A stretch of 64,000 nt of DNA from Myxococcales bacterium (GTDB lineage: Bacteria; Myxococcota_A; Polyangia; Palsa-1104; JAEUJZ01): the NCBI GenBank assembly GCA_016794505.1, contig JAEUJZ010000078.1, forward strand, positions 124,001-188,000. The letters are read 5' to 3'. Position 1 is the stretch's first letter, and every line of letters begins with the position of its first letter. The notes beneath the pieces are model-generated. The model worked only from the letters and a program-made list of their open reading frames with translations. It had not been told where the DNA came from and made no database searches. The position numbers were made by a program, and so were the translations under genes. Positions 1 to 9,332 of the stretch are shown here, piece by piece.

Positions 1-165
1 TTGGAGCTGCTGGAGCAGCCGCCCGCTCCGACGGCGGAAGCTGCTGCGAGCGGTGCGGTCGGCGTGCCGATCGGGCTCTCGCCGCAAGCAGCCCCCAGGA
101 CGAGGAAGAGCTCGACAAACGGATTGACTTCAGGGCTGTCAGGGTTGATGGATGAGGGCAGATAA
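1..165 (+). CDS. possible C-terminal end of an unidentified protein (5' truncated by window edge)
   Basis: Frame 1 is open from the window edge to a TAA at 163-165 and gives 54 residues rich in Ala, Pro, Ser and Gly, the composition of a disordered tail. No domain is recognisable. The opposite strand is also open over the same stretch but shows no start codon, so neither reading is secure. From here to the next gene I see only the promoter described separately. Confidence 0.25.
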   Translation: MELLEQPPAPTAEAAASGAVGVPIGLSPQAAPRTRKSSTNGLTSGLSGLMDEGR

Positions 166-241
166 GGTCGGTCGGTTCAGGTGGGTTCTGTGCTGGGCTG
201 AAAAACCTGGCACTCGATGGAGATGCACTCTGGACGAGTGC

Positions 242-270
242 TTGACCCTCAAGGGGCAGGGTCCTAAAAT
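242..270 (+). promoter_or_regulatory. sigma70-type promoter for the FHA gene
   Basis: TTGACC (242-247) and TAAAAT (265-270) are separated by 17 bases, a good match to -35/-10 elements. Transcription would start near 277, about 37 bases before the ATG of the FHA-domain gene. Confidence 0.6.
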
Positions 271-313
271 CGCAATTGCCGTATAAGGCTAGCTATGTGC
301 CAGAACGCGGGCC

Positions 314-2095
314 ATGTATAAGCTCATCATCGAGGACGACGAAGGGAAGACGACTCCGGTTCCCATCATCCGCGACGAGATCACGATCGGGCGGAAAGAG
401 GGCAATACCATTCGTCTGACTGAGCGAAACGTGTCTCGCCGACACGCGCGGATTATTCGGCAGAACAGTGCCCTGTATGTCGAGGACCTGCAGAGCTACA
501 ACGGCGTCAAGGTAAACAACGAGCGCATTCAAGGCAAAGTGCCGCTTGGCGACGGCGATGTCATTGTCATTGGTGACTATCGACTGTCGATCAAGCAGGA
601 CAAGGCCGAGGCGAAGCCACCCGTAGCGGCAGCCCCTGGGCCTCAACCGGGTGCTGCGTCGAATGCGCCGACGGTGGCTAACCCTGCGCTGCAGGCTTCG
701 GCGGCCCCGACGGTACAGGCTGCGAATGTACCGCCTCCCGCGGCGCAGCCTACCAAGGCCCCCGACAAACCAGCCCGCCTGATCGTTGTTTCTTCCAACT
801 TTGCGCGTCAGGAATTTCCACTTGAAAAAGCGGCCATGGTTATCGGCCGCACCGACGACAACGATATCGTTCTGAACCATCGCTCGATCTCTCGCCACCA
901 CGCCAAGATCGTGCGCGAAGGCGATCACTTCCACGTCGTCGATCTGCAGAGCGCCAACGGCGTGCGCGTCAACGGCGAGGACTACAACAAGGTCGAGCTT
1001 CGCAAAGGCGATCAGATCGACCTGGGCCATGTCCGCCTGATCTTCGTGCCGCCCGGTCAGGACATCGATATCCGCGACAAGATCGTGGATCTGGATGGGG
1101 GTCGCTCACCGGCCATGACGATCGGGCTGGTGGTTTTGCTGCTCGCGGTGCTGGGCGGTGGTGCGTACTGGTTCTTGAACAAGGGACCGTCGGTGGATCC
1201 CGAGTCGGAAGCTGCGAAGGCACTTATCGACGTCGAAAGCGACATCCAAGCCAAGCGCTGGACGGACGCCGTTGACAAGACCAGCAAGATCCTTACGAAC
1301 CCGGCCGTCTCGTCGAAGATTCGCGAGTCGGCGTCGGCCAAAAAGAAGCTCGCTGAGCAAGAGTCGAAGTCCAAGGGCATCTACGATCGCTTCGCTTCAT
1401 CGGCGGGCAGCGGCAACTATGACAAAGCGCTGGATGCCTATGCCGAGATCCCTGGCGACTCTGTGTATCGCCAAATTGCTCGTGAGCAGTACGATCAGAT
1501 CTTCCCGCTCTTCGTCGAGAATCACCTGAAAGCAGCCGAGGAAGCGCGGGGGCAGGGGCGCTGCGCCGAGTTCCAGAACCATGTGCAAGCGATCTTGACG
1601 ATCGAGCCGAAGCAGACCAAGGCTCTGGCCGTCAAAGAGCGGTCCTGCAAAGAAGGCAGTGGCTCTGGCAGCAGCGACGCTGTGGTCGCCGAGGCGGGCA
1701 GCAAGCCCGAGCGCACCAAGGAGCCGCGTCATCGCTCCAAGGATCCGGGCGAGAAGCCTGAGAAGCCGGAAAAGCCCGAGAAACCGGAAAAGCCCGAGAA
1801 GGCCCCCACCGTCGAGCCGACTGGCGATGTCGATACCCGTCTGAGCGAGGCGCAGACCGAGTACGTAAACGGCAACTATCAGAAGGCGATCGAGATGGCC
1901 AAGTCCGTGCAGAAGGGCAGCATGGTTCGTGCGTGGCGCATCATCGGCTCGGCCGCCTGCAACATCAAAGACCTCAAGCTCGTCAACGATGCGTACCGTC
2001 GTCTGGATACACCGGGTCGTCAGTATCTGGTCTATGTCTGCCAGCGCAACGGTATCCAGAACGCGGGCTCGCAGTTCAAGCTCGCCGAACCATAG
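314..2095 (+). CDS. membrane protein with two N-terminal FHA domains and an extracytoplasmic TPR-like region
   Basis: This 593-residue protein has two forkhead-associated domains, which bind phosphothreonine peptides. FHA1 (about 3-93) shows GR at 26-27, SRRH at 41-44 and NG at 63-64. FHA2 (about 155-245) shows GR at 178-179, SRHH at 193-196 and NG at 215-216. A Pro/Ala linker separates them and contains two APTV tetrapeptides. One membrane segment at about 268-287 follows, then a charged helical region that reads like degenerate tetratricopeptide units, interrupted near residue 485 by a run of Glu-Lys-Pro repeats. The expected topology is FHA domains in the cytoplasm and helical repeats outside. 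Likely partners are Thr-phosphorylated proteins made by the Ser/Thr kinases encoded nearby (inference). It is transcribed alone and converges on the HD-GYP gene. Confidence 0.85.
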   Translation: MYKLIIEDDEGKTTPVPIIRDEITIGRKEGNTIRLTERNVSRRHARIIRQNSALYVEDLQSYNGVKVNNERIQGKVPLGDGDVIVIGDYRLSIKQDKAEAKPPVAAAPGPQPGAASNAPTVANPALQASAAPTVQAANVPPPAAQPTKAPDKPARLIVVSSNFARQEFPLEKAAMVIGRTDDNDIVLNHRSISRHHAKIVREGDHFHVVDLQSANGVRVNGEDYNKVELRKGDQIDLGHVRLIFVPPGQDIDIRDKIVDLDGGRSPAMTIGLVVLLLAVLGGGAYWFLNKGPSVDPESEAAKALIDVESDIQAKRWTDAVDKTSKILTNPAVSSKIRESASAKKKLAEQESKSKGIYDRFASSAGSGNYDKALDAYAEIPGDSVYRQIAREQYDQIFPLFVENHLKAAEEARGQGRCAEFQNHVQAILTIEPKQTKALAVKERSCKEGSGSGSSDAVVAEAGSKPERTKEPRHRSKDPGEKPEKPEKPEKPEKPEKAPTVEPTGDVDTRLSEAQTEYVNGNYQKAIEMAKSVQKGSMVRAWRIIGSAACNIKDLKLVNDAYRRLDTPGRQYLVYVCQRNGIQNAGSQFKLAEP

Positions 2096-2137
2096 CCCCT
2101 CTCTCGATTCTCCCTCCCCAGGATTCGTCTGTAGCTG

Positions 2138-3730
2138 CTAACGAGGAACATCGCGCCCCGAGGCGCGTTCGCTTTTGCGGTGTTCCTCGATCGCCGAGCT
2201 AAACACGTCGACCAGACGCGTGTCGAACTGGATGCCGGACACGCGCTCGATCTCAATCATGGCCGCGTCGTGCGGGCGCGCCTTGCGATAGCTGCGATCG
2301 CTGGTCATCGCGTCGTAGGTATCGGCGATCGCCACGATGCGACCAATGAGCGGGATGTTTTCACCGATCAGTCCCTGTGGGTAGCCGCAGCCGTCCCAGG
2401 CCTCGTGATGACAGAAGGCGCCTGGGATTAGCTCCTCCATAAAGGGAATCGGTTCTAGGATGCGCTTGCCCTTGGCCGGGTGGGTGCGAAACATCGCGAC
2501 CTCTTCCGGCGTCAGCTTGCCTGGCTTGTTCAGCTTGTCGCCGCGGATGCCAATCTTGCCGATGTCGTGCATCAGCGCCGCCCAGCGCAGCTTTTCCAGA
2601 TCGTAGTCAGACAGCGTCAGCTTGCGGCCGATCAGCTCGGCGTACTTGCTGACGCGCTCGCTGTGCCCGCGGGTGTAGCGATCCGACTCCTCCAGTGCTC
2701 GCGCAAAGCCGACGATGGTGGCGCGAAAGTGCTCGCGCAGCGTCGTGTTGGCCTTCTTCAGCTCTTCGTTTGAGGCAACCAGCTCTTCATACAAGCGGGC
2801 ATTTTCGATGGCCGCCGCGGCGCGCGAGGCGAGCACTTGCAGCAGTCGACGATGGCCTTCGCTGAACTTGTAGCCGCGCGTGTACGAGTACGCGTTCAGC
2901 ATGCCAATGACGTTGTCGTTGACCTTGAGCGGGATCGAGCAGAAGGACACCAGGCGCTTGTCTTTGGGCGGCTCGGCGAAGTAGCGCAGCGCGCGAATGC
3001 CGTGCGCGAGCAGGGGGCGCTCTTGCCGATGCTGTTCGACGATCGCCGAGAGATTCAGCTCGCCGACGCCGCTGTGGCTGCCGTACCAGTTCAGATCGGT
3101 CTGGGCATTCTTGCTGTACTTGCGCGTGCGCTCGACGAATTCGCCGGTCTGCAGGTTCTTGAGCGTCAGCGTCGCCACATCGGCGAGCGCCTCGACCAGC
3201 GTCGCTTCCAGCACCATGTCGAGGATGGTGTCCAGCGACAGCGAGCGGGCCATGGCCTCGGTGATCTGGTAGATGCTAACCGCTTCTTTGAGGCGGAAGT
3301 TCTCTTGCTCTAGGCGCTGCCGCTCGATGGCGCGGCGGATGACGCTGGTGACGTACTCTGGCTTGAAGGGCTTTAGCAGGTAGTCATAGGCCCCTTTTTT
3401 CATCGCATCGATGGCCGTCTCGACGGTGCCGAAGCCGGTCATGATGATGCACAGCACGTTCAAGTGCAGCTCGTTGATGCGCGACAGCAGCTCAAGCCCG
3501 CCGATGATCGGCATCTTCAGATCGGACAGCACCACGTGATAGCTACGGCGCTGTAGCTCGTCGATGGCGACGCTGCCATCTTCAACGGCGCGCACCGAGA
3601 AGCCTTCCAGTGACAGGTAGGTCACCAACATGTCACGGACAACCTTCTCGTCATCGACGATCAGGACTCGGATCGGCTCGTCGCCGCTAGCTTGCGGTGG
3701 CGGTGGGAGCCCGTTCGCAGCGTTCTCCAT
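2138..3730 (-). CDS. response regulator with receiver, GAF and HD-GYP domains (c-di-GMP phosphodiesterase-like)
   Basis: 530 residues. The receiver domain (about 20-135) carries the acidic pair D26/D27, phospho-acceptor D70 and K120. A GAF-like sensory domain covers about 160-310, then a short coiled coil leads to an HD-GYP domain (about 335-515) with HD at 388-389 and HHEAWDGCGYP at 441-451. The complete metal and GYP motifs suggest active hydrolysis of cyclic di-GMP, as known for this family. No histidine kinase lies next to it, so it is an orphan regulator. It is divergent from the P450 gene, with about 135 bases between the starts. Confidence 0.9.
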   Translation of the reverse strand: MENAANGLPPPPQASGDEPIRVLIVDDEKVVRDMLVTYLSLEGFSVRAVEDGSVAIDELQRRSYHVVLSDLKMPIIGGLELLSRINELHLNVLCIIMTGFGTVETAIDAMKKGAYDYLLKPFKPEYVTSVIRRAIERQRLEQENFRLKEAVSIYQITEAMARSLSLDTILDMVLEATLVEALADVATLTLKNLQTGEFVERTRKYSKNAQTDLNWYGSHSGVGELNLSAIVEQHRQERPLLAHGIRALRYFAEPPKDKRLVSFCSIPLKVNDNVIGMLNAYSYTRGYKFSEGHRRLLQVLASRAAAAIENARLYEELVASNEELKKANTTLREHFRATIVGFARALEESDRYTRGHSERVSKYAELIGRKLTLSDYDLEKLRWAALMHDIGKIGIRGDKLNKPGKLTPEEVAMFRTHPAKGKRILEPIPFMEELIPGAFCHHEAWDGCGYPQGLIGENIPLIGRIVAIADTYDAMTSDRSYRKARPHDAAMIEIERVSGIQFDTRLVDVFSSAIEEHRKSERASGRDVPR

Positions 3731-3866
3731 GGGCGGAACAATCTAAACGCAAGGGGTACTCGCAAGCAAACAACCGCTATCTCGTCGGAACACACAGACC
3801 ATGGCGCCGCACGCCCCGGCCCCGCGCTTGCGACTGCATCCTGATAGCATGGGGGCGAGGAAACGC

Positions 3867-5213
3867 ATGTTTACACCGCCGGTCGATGTTCCTGGGCCTC
3901 GAATTCCGCACCTGTCCATGGTTCGTTACATGCGGGAACCCACGGCCTTTCTGCGCGACTGCGCCATGACGTATGGCGATCCGTTCCTGGTCCATGTCTT
4001 TGGGCGCTGGGTCGTCAACATGGCGGATCCCGAAGGCGCCCGCGCCGTGTTCACGCTGCCGCCCGAGGCGACGCAGGCGTTTCAGCCGCGGACTCTGGCG
4101 CCGCTTCTGGGTGAACATGCGCTCATTTTGATCCATGGCGAGCCGCATCGTCGCGATCGCAAGCTGCTGACGCCACCGTTTCACGGCACGCGCATGCGCG
4201 CCTATGCCGAGCTGATTCGCCGTCTGACCCGCAAGCACAGCGAGGCCTGGCCACTGGGGCGGCCGTTTGACATCCAAGAGTTCACGCAGGCCCTGACGCT
4301 GGAGATCATCATTGAGGCCATCTTCGGCGTCATTGAGACGGAGCGGGCGCGTCGCTTTCACCACGCTGTCTCGGCGTTTATTGCGCAGTTCAACCCGATG
4401 GTGTTGAGCTTGGCATCGCTGCGCAAGGCGCTGCCCTGGTTGGTTGAATCGTCGCGGCCTTGGCGCTTGGCGCAGAGTCGGCTTTCATCGCTGCGCCAGC
4501 TGCTCTTTGCAGAGATCAGCCAGCGTCGACAAGAGCCCAGCTTCGCGCCGCGTGAAGACATCCTGAGCTTGCTGGTGTCTGCCCGCTACGACGACGGATC
4601 GCCGATGTCCGACCAGCACATCTGCGACGAGATGCTGACCTTGCTGCTCGCCGGCCACGAGACCACCGCGCTTTCGCTGAGCTGGGCGTTCTTCGAGCTT
4701 GGGCGCCACCCACACGTCACCGAGCGTCTGCGCAGCGCGCTTGCGAGCATGGCTTCGCCCGAAGACGCCGAGGAGCTTTCGCGTCTGCCGTACCTGGATG
4801 CGGTCTGCAACGAGATCCTGCGCATGCACCCGGTTGTCGCATGGGTGCCGCGCACGCTCGTGGCGCCGATGGAGTTCCGAGGCTATCACCTGCCGGCGGG
4901 CATCGCCGTCGCGGTTTGCTCGTCGCTCATCCACGAACGACCCGACATCTATCCCGAGCCGCACGCATTCCGGCCTGAGCGGTTCATCGAGCGGAAGTAT
5001 TCGCCCTTTGAATTTCTGCCGTTTGGCGGGGGCAATCGACGCTGTATCGGCGCCGCGTTTGCCCTGTACGAAATCAAGCTCATCCTGGCCGACATCCTAC
5101 GCTGCTACGACGTCGGTGTGACGCGCCCTTGGGCTATCCCAGCCGTCGAGAGACGCAACCTAACCTTGGGCCCCAAAGGCGGCGTCGAGGTGATCGCGCA
5201 CCGACGACCGTGA
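3867..5213 (+). CDS. cytochrome P450
   Basis: 448 residues from the ATG at 3867. I chose it because a GAGG lies at 3857-3860, whereas upstream in-frame ATGs at 3801 and 3849 have no ribosome-binding site. All P450 hallmarks are present: the I-helix AGHETT, the K-helix ExxR (EILR), and the haem-binding loop FGGGNRRCIG with its Cys ligand. No membrane anchor is seen, so it is a soluble bacterial class enzyme that would need ferredoxin and reductase partners; none is encoded nearby. The substrate cannot be predicted. Its 3' end converges on rpoZ. Confidence 0.93.
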   Translation: MFTPPVDVPGPRIPHLSMVRYMREPTAFLRDCAMTYGDPFLVHVFGRWVVNMADPEGARAVFTLPPEATQAFQPRTLAPLLGEHALILIHGEPHRRDRKLLTPPFHGTRMRAYAELIRRLTRKHSEAWPLGRPFDIQEFTQALTLEIIIEAIFGVIETERARRFHHAVSAFIAQFNPMVLSLASLRKALPWLVESSRPWRLAQSRLSSLRQLLFAEISQRRQEPSFAPREDILSLLVSARYDDGSPMSDQHICDEMLTLLLAGHETTALSLSWAFFELGRHPHVTERLRSALASMASPEDAEELSRLPYLDAVCNEILRMHPVVAWVPRTLVAPMEFRGYHLPAGIAVAVCSSLIHERPDIYPEPHAFRPERFIERKYSPFEFLPFGGGNRRCIGAAFALYEIKLILADILRCYDVGVTRPWAIPAVERRNLTLGPKGGVEVIAHRRP

Positions 5214-5254
5214 GCCATAGAGCCGTCGAGTGCTCTGCTGGCTCTGCGGCGCAA

Positions 5255-5545
5255 CTATTCCGTGCCAGCCGGCTCAGGCAGACGGGGCGCGGGGGCAGGG
5301 CTGCGCTTGTTGCCGCGCTGTCGCATCTCTTCCAGGTACAGCTCGACGTTTTCCTTGATGTCTTCAGTGAAGTGGACCTTGTTGGCGGCAATCTCACGCA
5401 GCGAGGTCACGGCCGCTTTGTTCTCACACTCGATCAGAGCGCGGGCGCGGCGAGAGAGCATACGGGCGCGCTCTGCAGCCAAGATGACCAGCGCAAAGCG
5501 GTTCGGGACCTTTTCAAGGCAATCTTCGACGGTAACGCGAGCCAC
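5255..5545 (-). CDS. rpoZ: DNA-directed RNA polymerase omega subunit
   Basis: 96 residues beginning MARVTVEDCLEKVPNRFALV, the typical omega N-terminus, with the helix containing AAERARML and a Pro/Ala tail. The start is GTG at 5545, preceded by GGAGG at a normal distance. Omega helps assemble beta-prime into RNA polymerase. It lies 60 bases downstream of the PEGA-kinase gene on the same strand and appears to have its own promoter. Confidence 0.9.
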   Translation of the reverse strand: MARVTVEDCLEKVPNRFALVILAAERARMLSRRARALIECENKAAVTSLREIAANKVHFTEDIKENVELYLEEMRQRGNKRSPAPAPRLPEPAGTE

Positions 5546-5580
5546 AAGGACCTCCAGATAAGCGGATCAGGAAGGCTCAT

Positions 5581-5609
5581 TGTGTATTCAAGCGCTCAGG
5601 TTCTGTCAA
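5581..5609 (-). promoter_or_regulatory. sigma70-type promoter for rpoZ
   Basis: On the minus strand TTGACA (5609-5604) is followed after 17 bases by TACACA (5586-5581). The -35 box overlaps the stop codon of the upstream kinase gene, so rpoZ can be transcribed apart from it. Confidence 0.45.
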
Positions 5610-8128
5610 TTGGCAGGCTCGCTGGGCGGTGCGGCTTGCGGGCTGGCCGATGGCTTTTCGCTGGCCCCTTCTGCGGGCTTGTCGGTCTTTTCCTCGTCGA
5701 GCTTCAGGGTGACATCGAGCTCGGTCTTGCCATTCCAGTGCAGGCGCTTCTTTTTCTTTTGATAACCCGGCAGGCGCAGCTCGACTTTTACGTCGGTATC
5801 TAGGGGCTGCTCGTTCAACTCAAGCGGTGTCTTGCCGATGAGCTTGCGCTGGATATAGACCTCGGCTCCCTCGGGGACCGAGTTGATGCGGAGGGTGCCG
5901 GTGCCTGCGACCTCTTCCGCTGCGCTGCGCTGGCTTGTGGCTGCGGCCCCGGAGCCGTCGCGGCCAGCCCCAACCAGAGCTGGGGAGGCCTCTGCACCGG
6001 AGGCAAGAGGCGGCGGTGGCGGCTCTTCCTGTGGTGCATCGTCAGGGACCCACAGAACCGGCGGTGGATCGACGGCAGCGACGCTGGCATCCGCGACCAC
6101 GGGCGGCGGTGTCACCTGGGCGATGCGCGTCGCAACATTCCATGTGATGACCGACGAAAACGTCGCCGCACCTACCGCCGTGACGACGTAGCCCCAAAGA
6201 CTCCGACCGCGCGTCGAGCCAACCAGCGCGGCGCGATCACTCGTCAGGGCGGGAACCATCGAGCTTGATGAGGACGCGATCGCTGAATGGGACTGGGACG
6301 ACGCGGCGGGCAGCGCGGTCTGCGACGAAGACGACGGCGACAGCACGACCCGTGCTTCCCCTGAAGCCCCTGCGTGTGCGGGGGCCTGGTGTACGGCGGC
6401 GGATGACGAGGGTGACAGGCCCTCGTGCGTGGCCTCTTTCGAAATGGCATCGACGCTGTCGGAAGCGCCGATGACCAGGCGCTGTGGATCAATCTGCGGG
6501 TACAGGTCGCTCTGCGTCAGCTCAACCTTGGGCTCGCGGAGCCTGCTGGCTCGATGGGGAGACTCCACGTCGATCGTGTTTTCACTTACGATCGGGGTCG
6601 GCAAGCGCTCAAAGGCCAAGGGCCGGTGCGCGTCGAGCGAGCCACCTGCTGCCGCTTTCCGTGCCGGCCGGCCGTCGGTCACTCCTTCCGTGTTCACTTT
6701 GTATGCGGCGAGGCGCTCTGTGAAGTCTCCGGTCGGGCCGGATGGTGTACTGCGCGATGCTGCCCGACGCTGCGAGGCTTGCTGATGCAGCGGGTTTGTC
6801 GTCTCTAACAGCTCTGGATCGACCTCGGTCTTGCGATCGTCGCGGCGCATCGTGCGGGCCAGCGCATCGTCACGTGGCGAGGTGGTGGCAAACTCGGCAA
6901 TGTCGATGCTGCCGCTGTGGCTGGCTCGACGGGGACGCGTAGAAAGGCTGGAGTCGGTGCCGTTTCCGACGGCGCTGCTGTCGGCCAGCAGGGCCAGAAG
7001 CCGGCTCTGCGACTGAAAGATCAGGCTGTTTTCGTCGTGAACGCCGATGCCCAGGCGGCGAATTTGGTCGCTGCTCAACCCCACCGTCGGGCTGTTATCG
7101 TCGCGGGCGTCGGTGGGCGAGAGCGCCATCGCGCTCATCGTGGGGTCGCTGAGCCGGCTGCCCTTGCGCTGACTGTCCATGACCTTGGTCACGAACTGCC
7201 CCAAGTCCGAAGTACTAAAGTTGGGAGCGTACTTGCTCAGAAACCCATCGAGTGCCGAGGCGAAGTCCGCCGCGGTCTGATAGCGCTCGTCGACGCGCTT
7301 GCGCAGTGCCTTCATCGCGATATCAGACAAGACCTGTGGAATGTCGCTGCGTCGTCGGGTCGGTGGGCTGATATCTGCTTTGCGAACGAGGCCGAGCAGG
7401 CGGTCGATGTCCTCGTCGTAATAGAGCATCTCGCCGACCAGCATTTCGTAAAGCAGGATGCCTCCGGCGAAGACGTCGGTGCGACGATCGATGATGCGCC
7501 CCAGCGCCTGCTCGGGGCTCATGTAGTAATACTTGCCCTTGATAATACCGGCCTGCGTCTGCTCGGCGCGATGGGCGGCCTTGGCGATACCAAAGTCGGT
7601 GATCTTCACCGCTCCTGAGAACGAAAGCAGGACGTTTTGCGGCGAGATGTCGCGATGCACGATGTGCAGCGGACGCCCATCTTGGTCTTTCAGGCGGTGA
7701 GCAAAGTCGAGGCCGCGGGCGACCTCGCGAGCCACGTACGCGCACAGCTCAATCGGAAACGAGATGTGCTTAGCCGACGCCCGCTGCTGCACCTTGAAAA
7801 GGTCCGCACCGTCGATGAATTCCATGACGATGTAGTACTGGTCCTTTTCTTTGCCCAGGTCATACGTGTGGACGATGTTGGCGTGGTTTAGCTGCACCGA
7901 CAGACGCGCTTCGTCGATGAGCATGCGTACAAAGTCAGGATCGTTGGCGTTGTCGCGGTGGATGACCTTGATGGCCACGTGCCGCGTTGCCCCTGTGCTC
8001 GATTTGTCGTCGGAGTTGTTGTTGCCTAGCGCGATTTCGGCAGGAGCGCTGGCCAAGTAAATCTCAGCCATGCCCCCAACCGCGATCTGACGGAGCAGCG
8101 TATACGGACCAAGCCGCCCCGTCAGCAC
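5606..8128 (-). CDS. Ser/Thr protein kinase with long linker, transmembrane segment and PEGA domain
   Basis: 840 residues. The kinase domain (about 8-295) has a glycine loop (VGGMAEIY), K54, HRD with D160 in the HRDISPQN variant, DFG at 178-180 and SPEQ at 204-207. A low-complexity insert of about 20 residues lies between the glycine loop and K54. A Ser/Thr/Pro-rich cytoplasmic linker of about 340 residues follows, then one membrane helix (about 645-665) and a PEGA domain (about 744-810), a surface-structure-associated repeat. Translation starts at GTG directly after the TAG of the upstream ATPase gene, which suggests translational coupling. The linker has several Thr residues next to acidic residues (near 433 and 348) that could be phosphorylation sites (inference). 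Confidence 0.9.
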   Translation of the reverse strand: MLTGRLGPYTLLRQIAVGGMAEIYLASAPAEIALGNNNSDDKSSTGATRHVAIKVIHRDNANDPDFVRMLIDEARLSVQLNHANIVHTYDLGKEKDQYYIVMEFIDGADLFKVQQRASAKHISFPIELCAYVAREVARGLDFAHRLKDQDGRPLHIVHRDISPQNVLLSFSGAVKITDFGIAKAAHRAEQTQAGIIKGKYYYMSPEQALGRIIDRRTDVFAGGILLYEMLVGEMLYYDEDIDRLLGLVRKADISPPTRRRSDIPQVLSDIAMKALRKRVDERYQTAADFASALDGFLSKYAPNFSTSDLGQFVTKVMDSQRKGSRLSDPTMSAMALSPTDARDDNSPTVGLSSDQIRRLGIGVHDENSLIFQSQSRLLALLADSSAVGNGTDSSLSTRPRRASHSGSIDIAEFATTSPRDDALARTMRRDDRKTEVDPELLETTNPLHQQASQRRAASRSTPSGPTGDFTERLAAYKVNTEGVTDGRPARKAAAGGSLDAHRPLAFERLPTPIVSENTIDVESPHRASRLREPKVELTQSDLYPQIDPQRLVIGASDSVDAISKEATHEGLSPSSSAAVHQAPAHAGASGEARVVLSPSSSSQTALPAASSQSHSAIASSSSSMVPALTSDRAALVGSTRGRSLWGYVVTAVGAATFSSVITWNVATRIAQVTPPPVVADASVAAVDPPPVLWVPDDAPQEEPPPPPLASGAEASPALVGAGRDGSGAAATSQRSAAEEVAGTGTLRINSVPEGAEVYIQRKLIGKTPLELNEQPLDTDVKVELRLPGYQKKKKRLHWNGKTELDVTLKLDEEKTDKPAEGASEKPSASPQAAPPSEPAN

Positions 8129-9136
8129 CTAGCCTTTCCCCGTCTTTTGGTGGTTGCCCGACATCTGCGACGGGGAACCCGCCGGATTGGCCGAGCCAGG
8201 ATAGACAAAGACAGAGAGAGCTCGCAGCGGCGTCAGCGTACCGCAGTCGAAGGTGCAGACGACCTCGGTCGCCATGCCGGGCGCGATATTCACCACGTAC
8301 TGCGTCGCTGCGTTCGCGATCAGATAGATGCCCAGGCCCGCGCCATAGGTCTTGCGATCGATCTGATTCGGGCTGCGCAGGCACTTTTCGATGTACCGCA
8401 GGATCGTCGCCTTATCGAGGCTGCCAAAGCGATCACGTACCGAGACCGCGAACATGTTGTCGACTGCGGCGTAGCGAATCGAAACGGGGCGCGGCGTGAG
8501 CTGCTCGATGCGATCCTTGGCTTCGACGTGTTCAAAGACGCGCTGACCGCGATCGTCGACGGGCGCATCATATAGAGCATTCATCAAGAGCTCGACGCAG
8601 ACCGTGCCGATCTTGTCGCGGATGCGATTGCGCACCCCGACCTTTTCGGCGTATTCGAGCACTTCCGTGATGGCTTTTTCGCGACCTTGGTAATCGCGCA
8701 GGCGAGTCAGGCTGACCGATGTGCCGGGCGGCAGGTACTTTTCGACGCCGAACAAGTCGCCCGAGACAAACTTGGCGATCGTCACCTGCAGCAGAAACGG
8801 CGTGCGCGCGTCGTTGGTGATGACGTGGCAGATGTGCGGGTCGTGCATCAGCGTCACTTGGTCACCCAAGGGGCGCGGCGGCGTGACCGCGATGATCTGC
8901 GCGGACTCACGCAGCTTGCTGATCAAGGCGCGCAGGGCAGGCAGGTTGCCGTCCCAGGCGAACACGACCAGGCGATGCGCGACTTGCGGTCCGTCGATGG
9001 CGCCTAGCCCGGCGACGCGGACTGGAAGGCCCCCACCGCGCTGGACCGCGAGGGCAAGGGTTTCGCGGAGTTCGGCGTCTTCCGAGACGACCAAGACCCG
9101 CTGGCTGGGCACGGCAGGCTGCAGAGGAGACTCCAC
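8129..9136 (-). CDS. HATPase-domain protein with degenerate receiver-like N-terminus
   Basis: 335 residues. The C-terminal half has a GHKL ATPase fold: an N-box (ELLMNALYDAP) and a G-box (GAGLGIYLIANAA), as in anti-sigma-factor kinases and histidine kinases. No dimerisation/phospho-acceptor His box is visible. The first 120 residues begin like a receiver domain but the normal acidic pocket is not intact. The gene abuts the PEGA-kinase gene with no spacer, so the two products probably act together. An RsbW-like serine kinase role is possible but unproven. Confidence 0.75.
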   Translation of the reverse strand: MESPLQPAVPSQRVLVVSEDAELRETLALAVQRGGGLPVRVAGLGAIDGPQVAHRLVVFAWDGNLPALRALISKLRESAQIIAVTPPRPLGDQVTLMHDPHICHVITNDARTPFLLQVTIAKFVSGDLFGVEKYLPPGTSVSLTRLRDYQGREKAITEVLEYAEKVGVRNRIRDKIGTVCVELLMNALYDAPVDDRGQRVFEHVEAKDRIEQLTPRPVSIRYAAVDNMFAVSVRDRFGSLDKATILRYIEKCLRSPNQIDRKTYGAGLGIYLIANAATQYVVNIAPGMATEVVCTFDCGTLTPLRALSVFVYPGSANPAGSPSQMSGNHQKTGKG

Positions 9137-9332
9137 CCTAGACTAACTAGTGAGGACGCGAAGATACCTTTTATCGAGGGTATTAAATTTCTCCAAAGAG
9201 TCAACGACTTCGCCACGCGTGCGATGTGGAGGCAGGCTGGGCGGTCGCGAAGCCAAGCGTTTGGCGTGGCTGCGCGTGCGACTGCAAAACCGCTTCAGCC
9301 CGGCCGCGTGACCCAATACACTGGATGTTTCG

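Noticed and set aside
1735..1803. Glu-Lys-Pro repeats in the FHA protein as a mobile or CRISPR-like repeat
   Set aside because: The repeat is a nine-base codon-level repeat within one gene and encodes a flexible linker; no spacers or flanking features.
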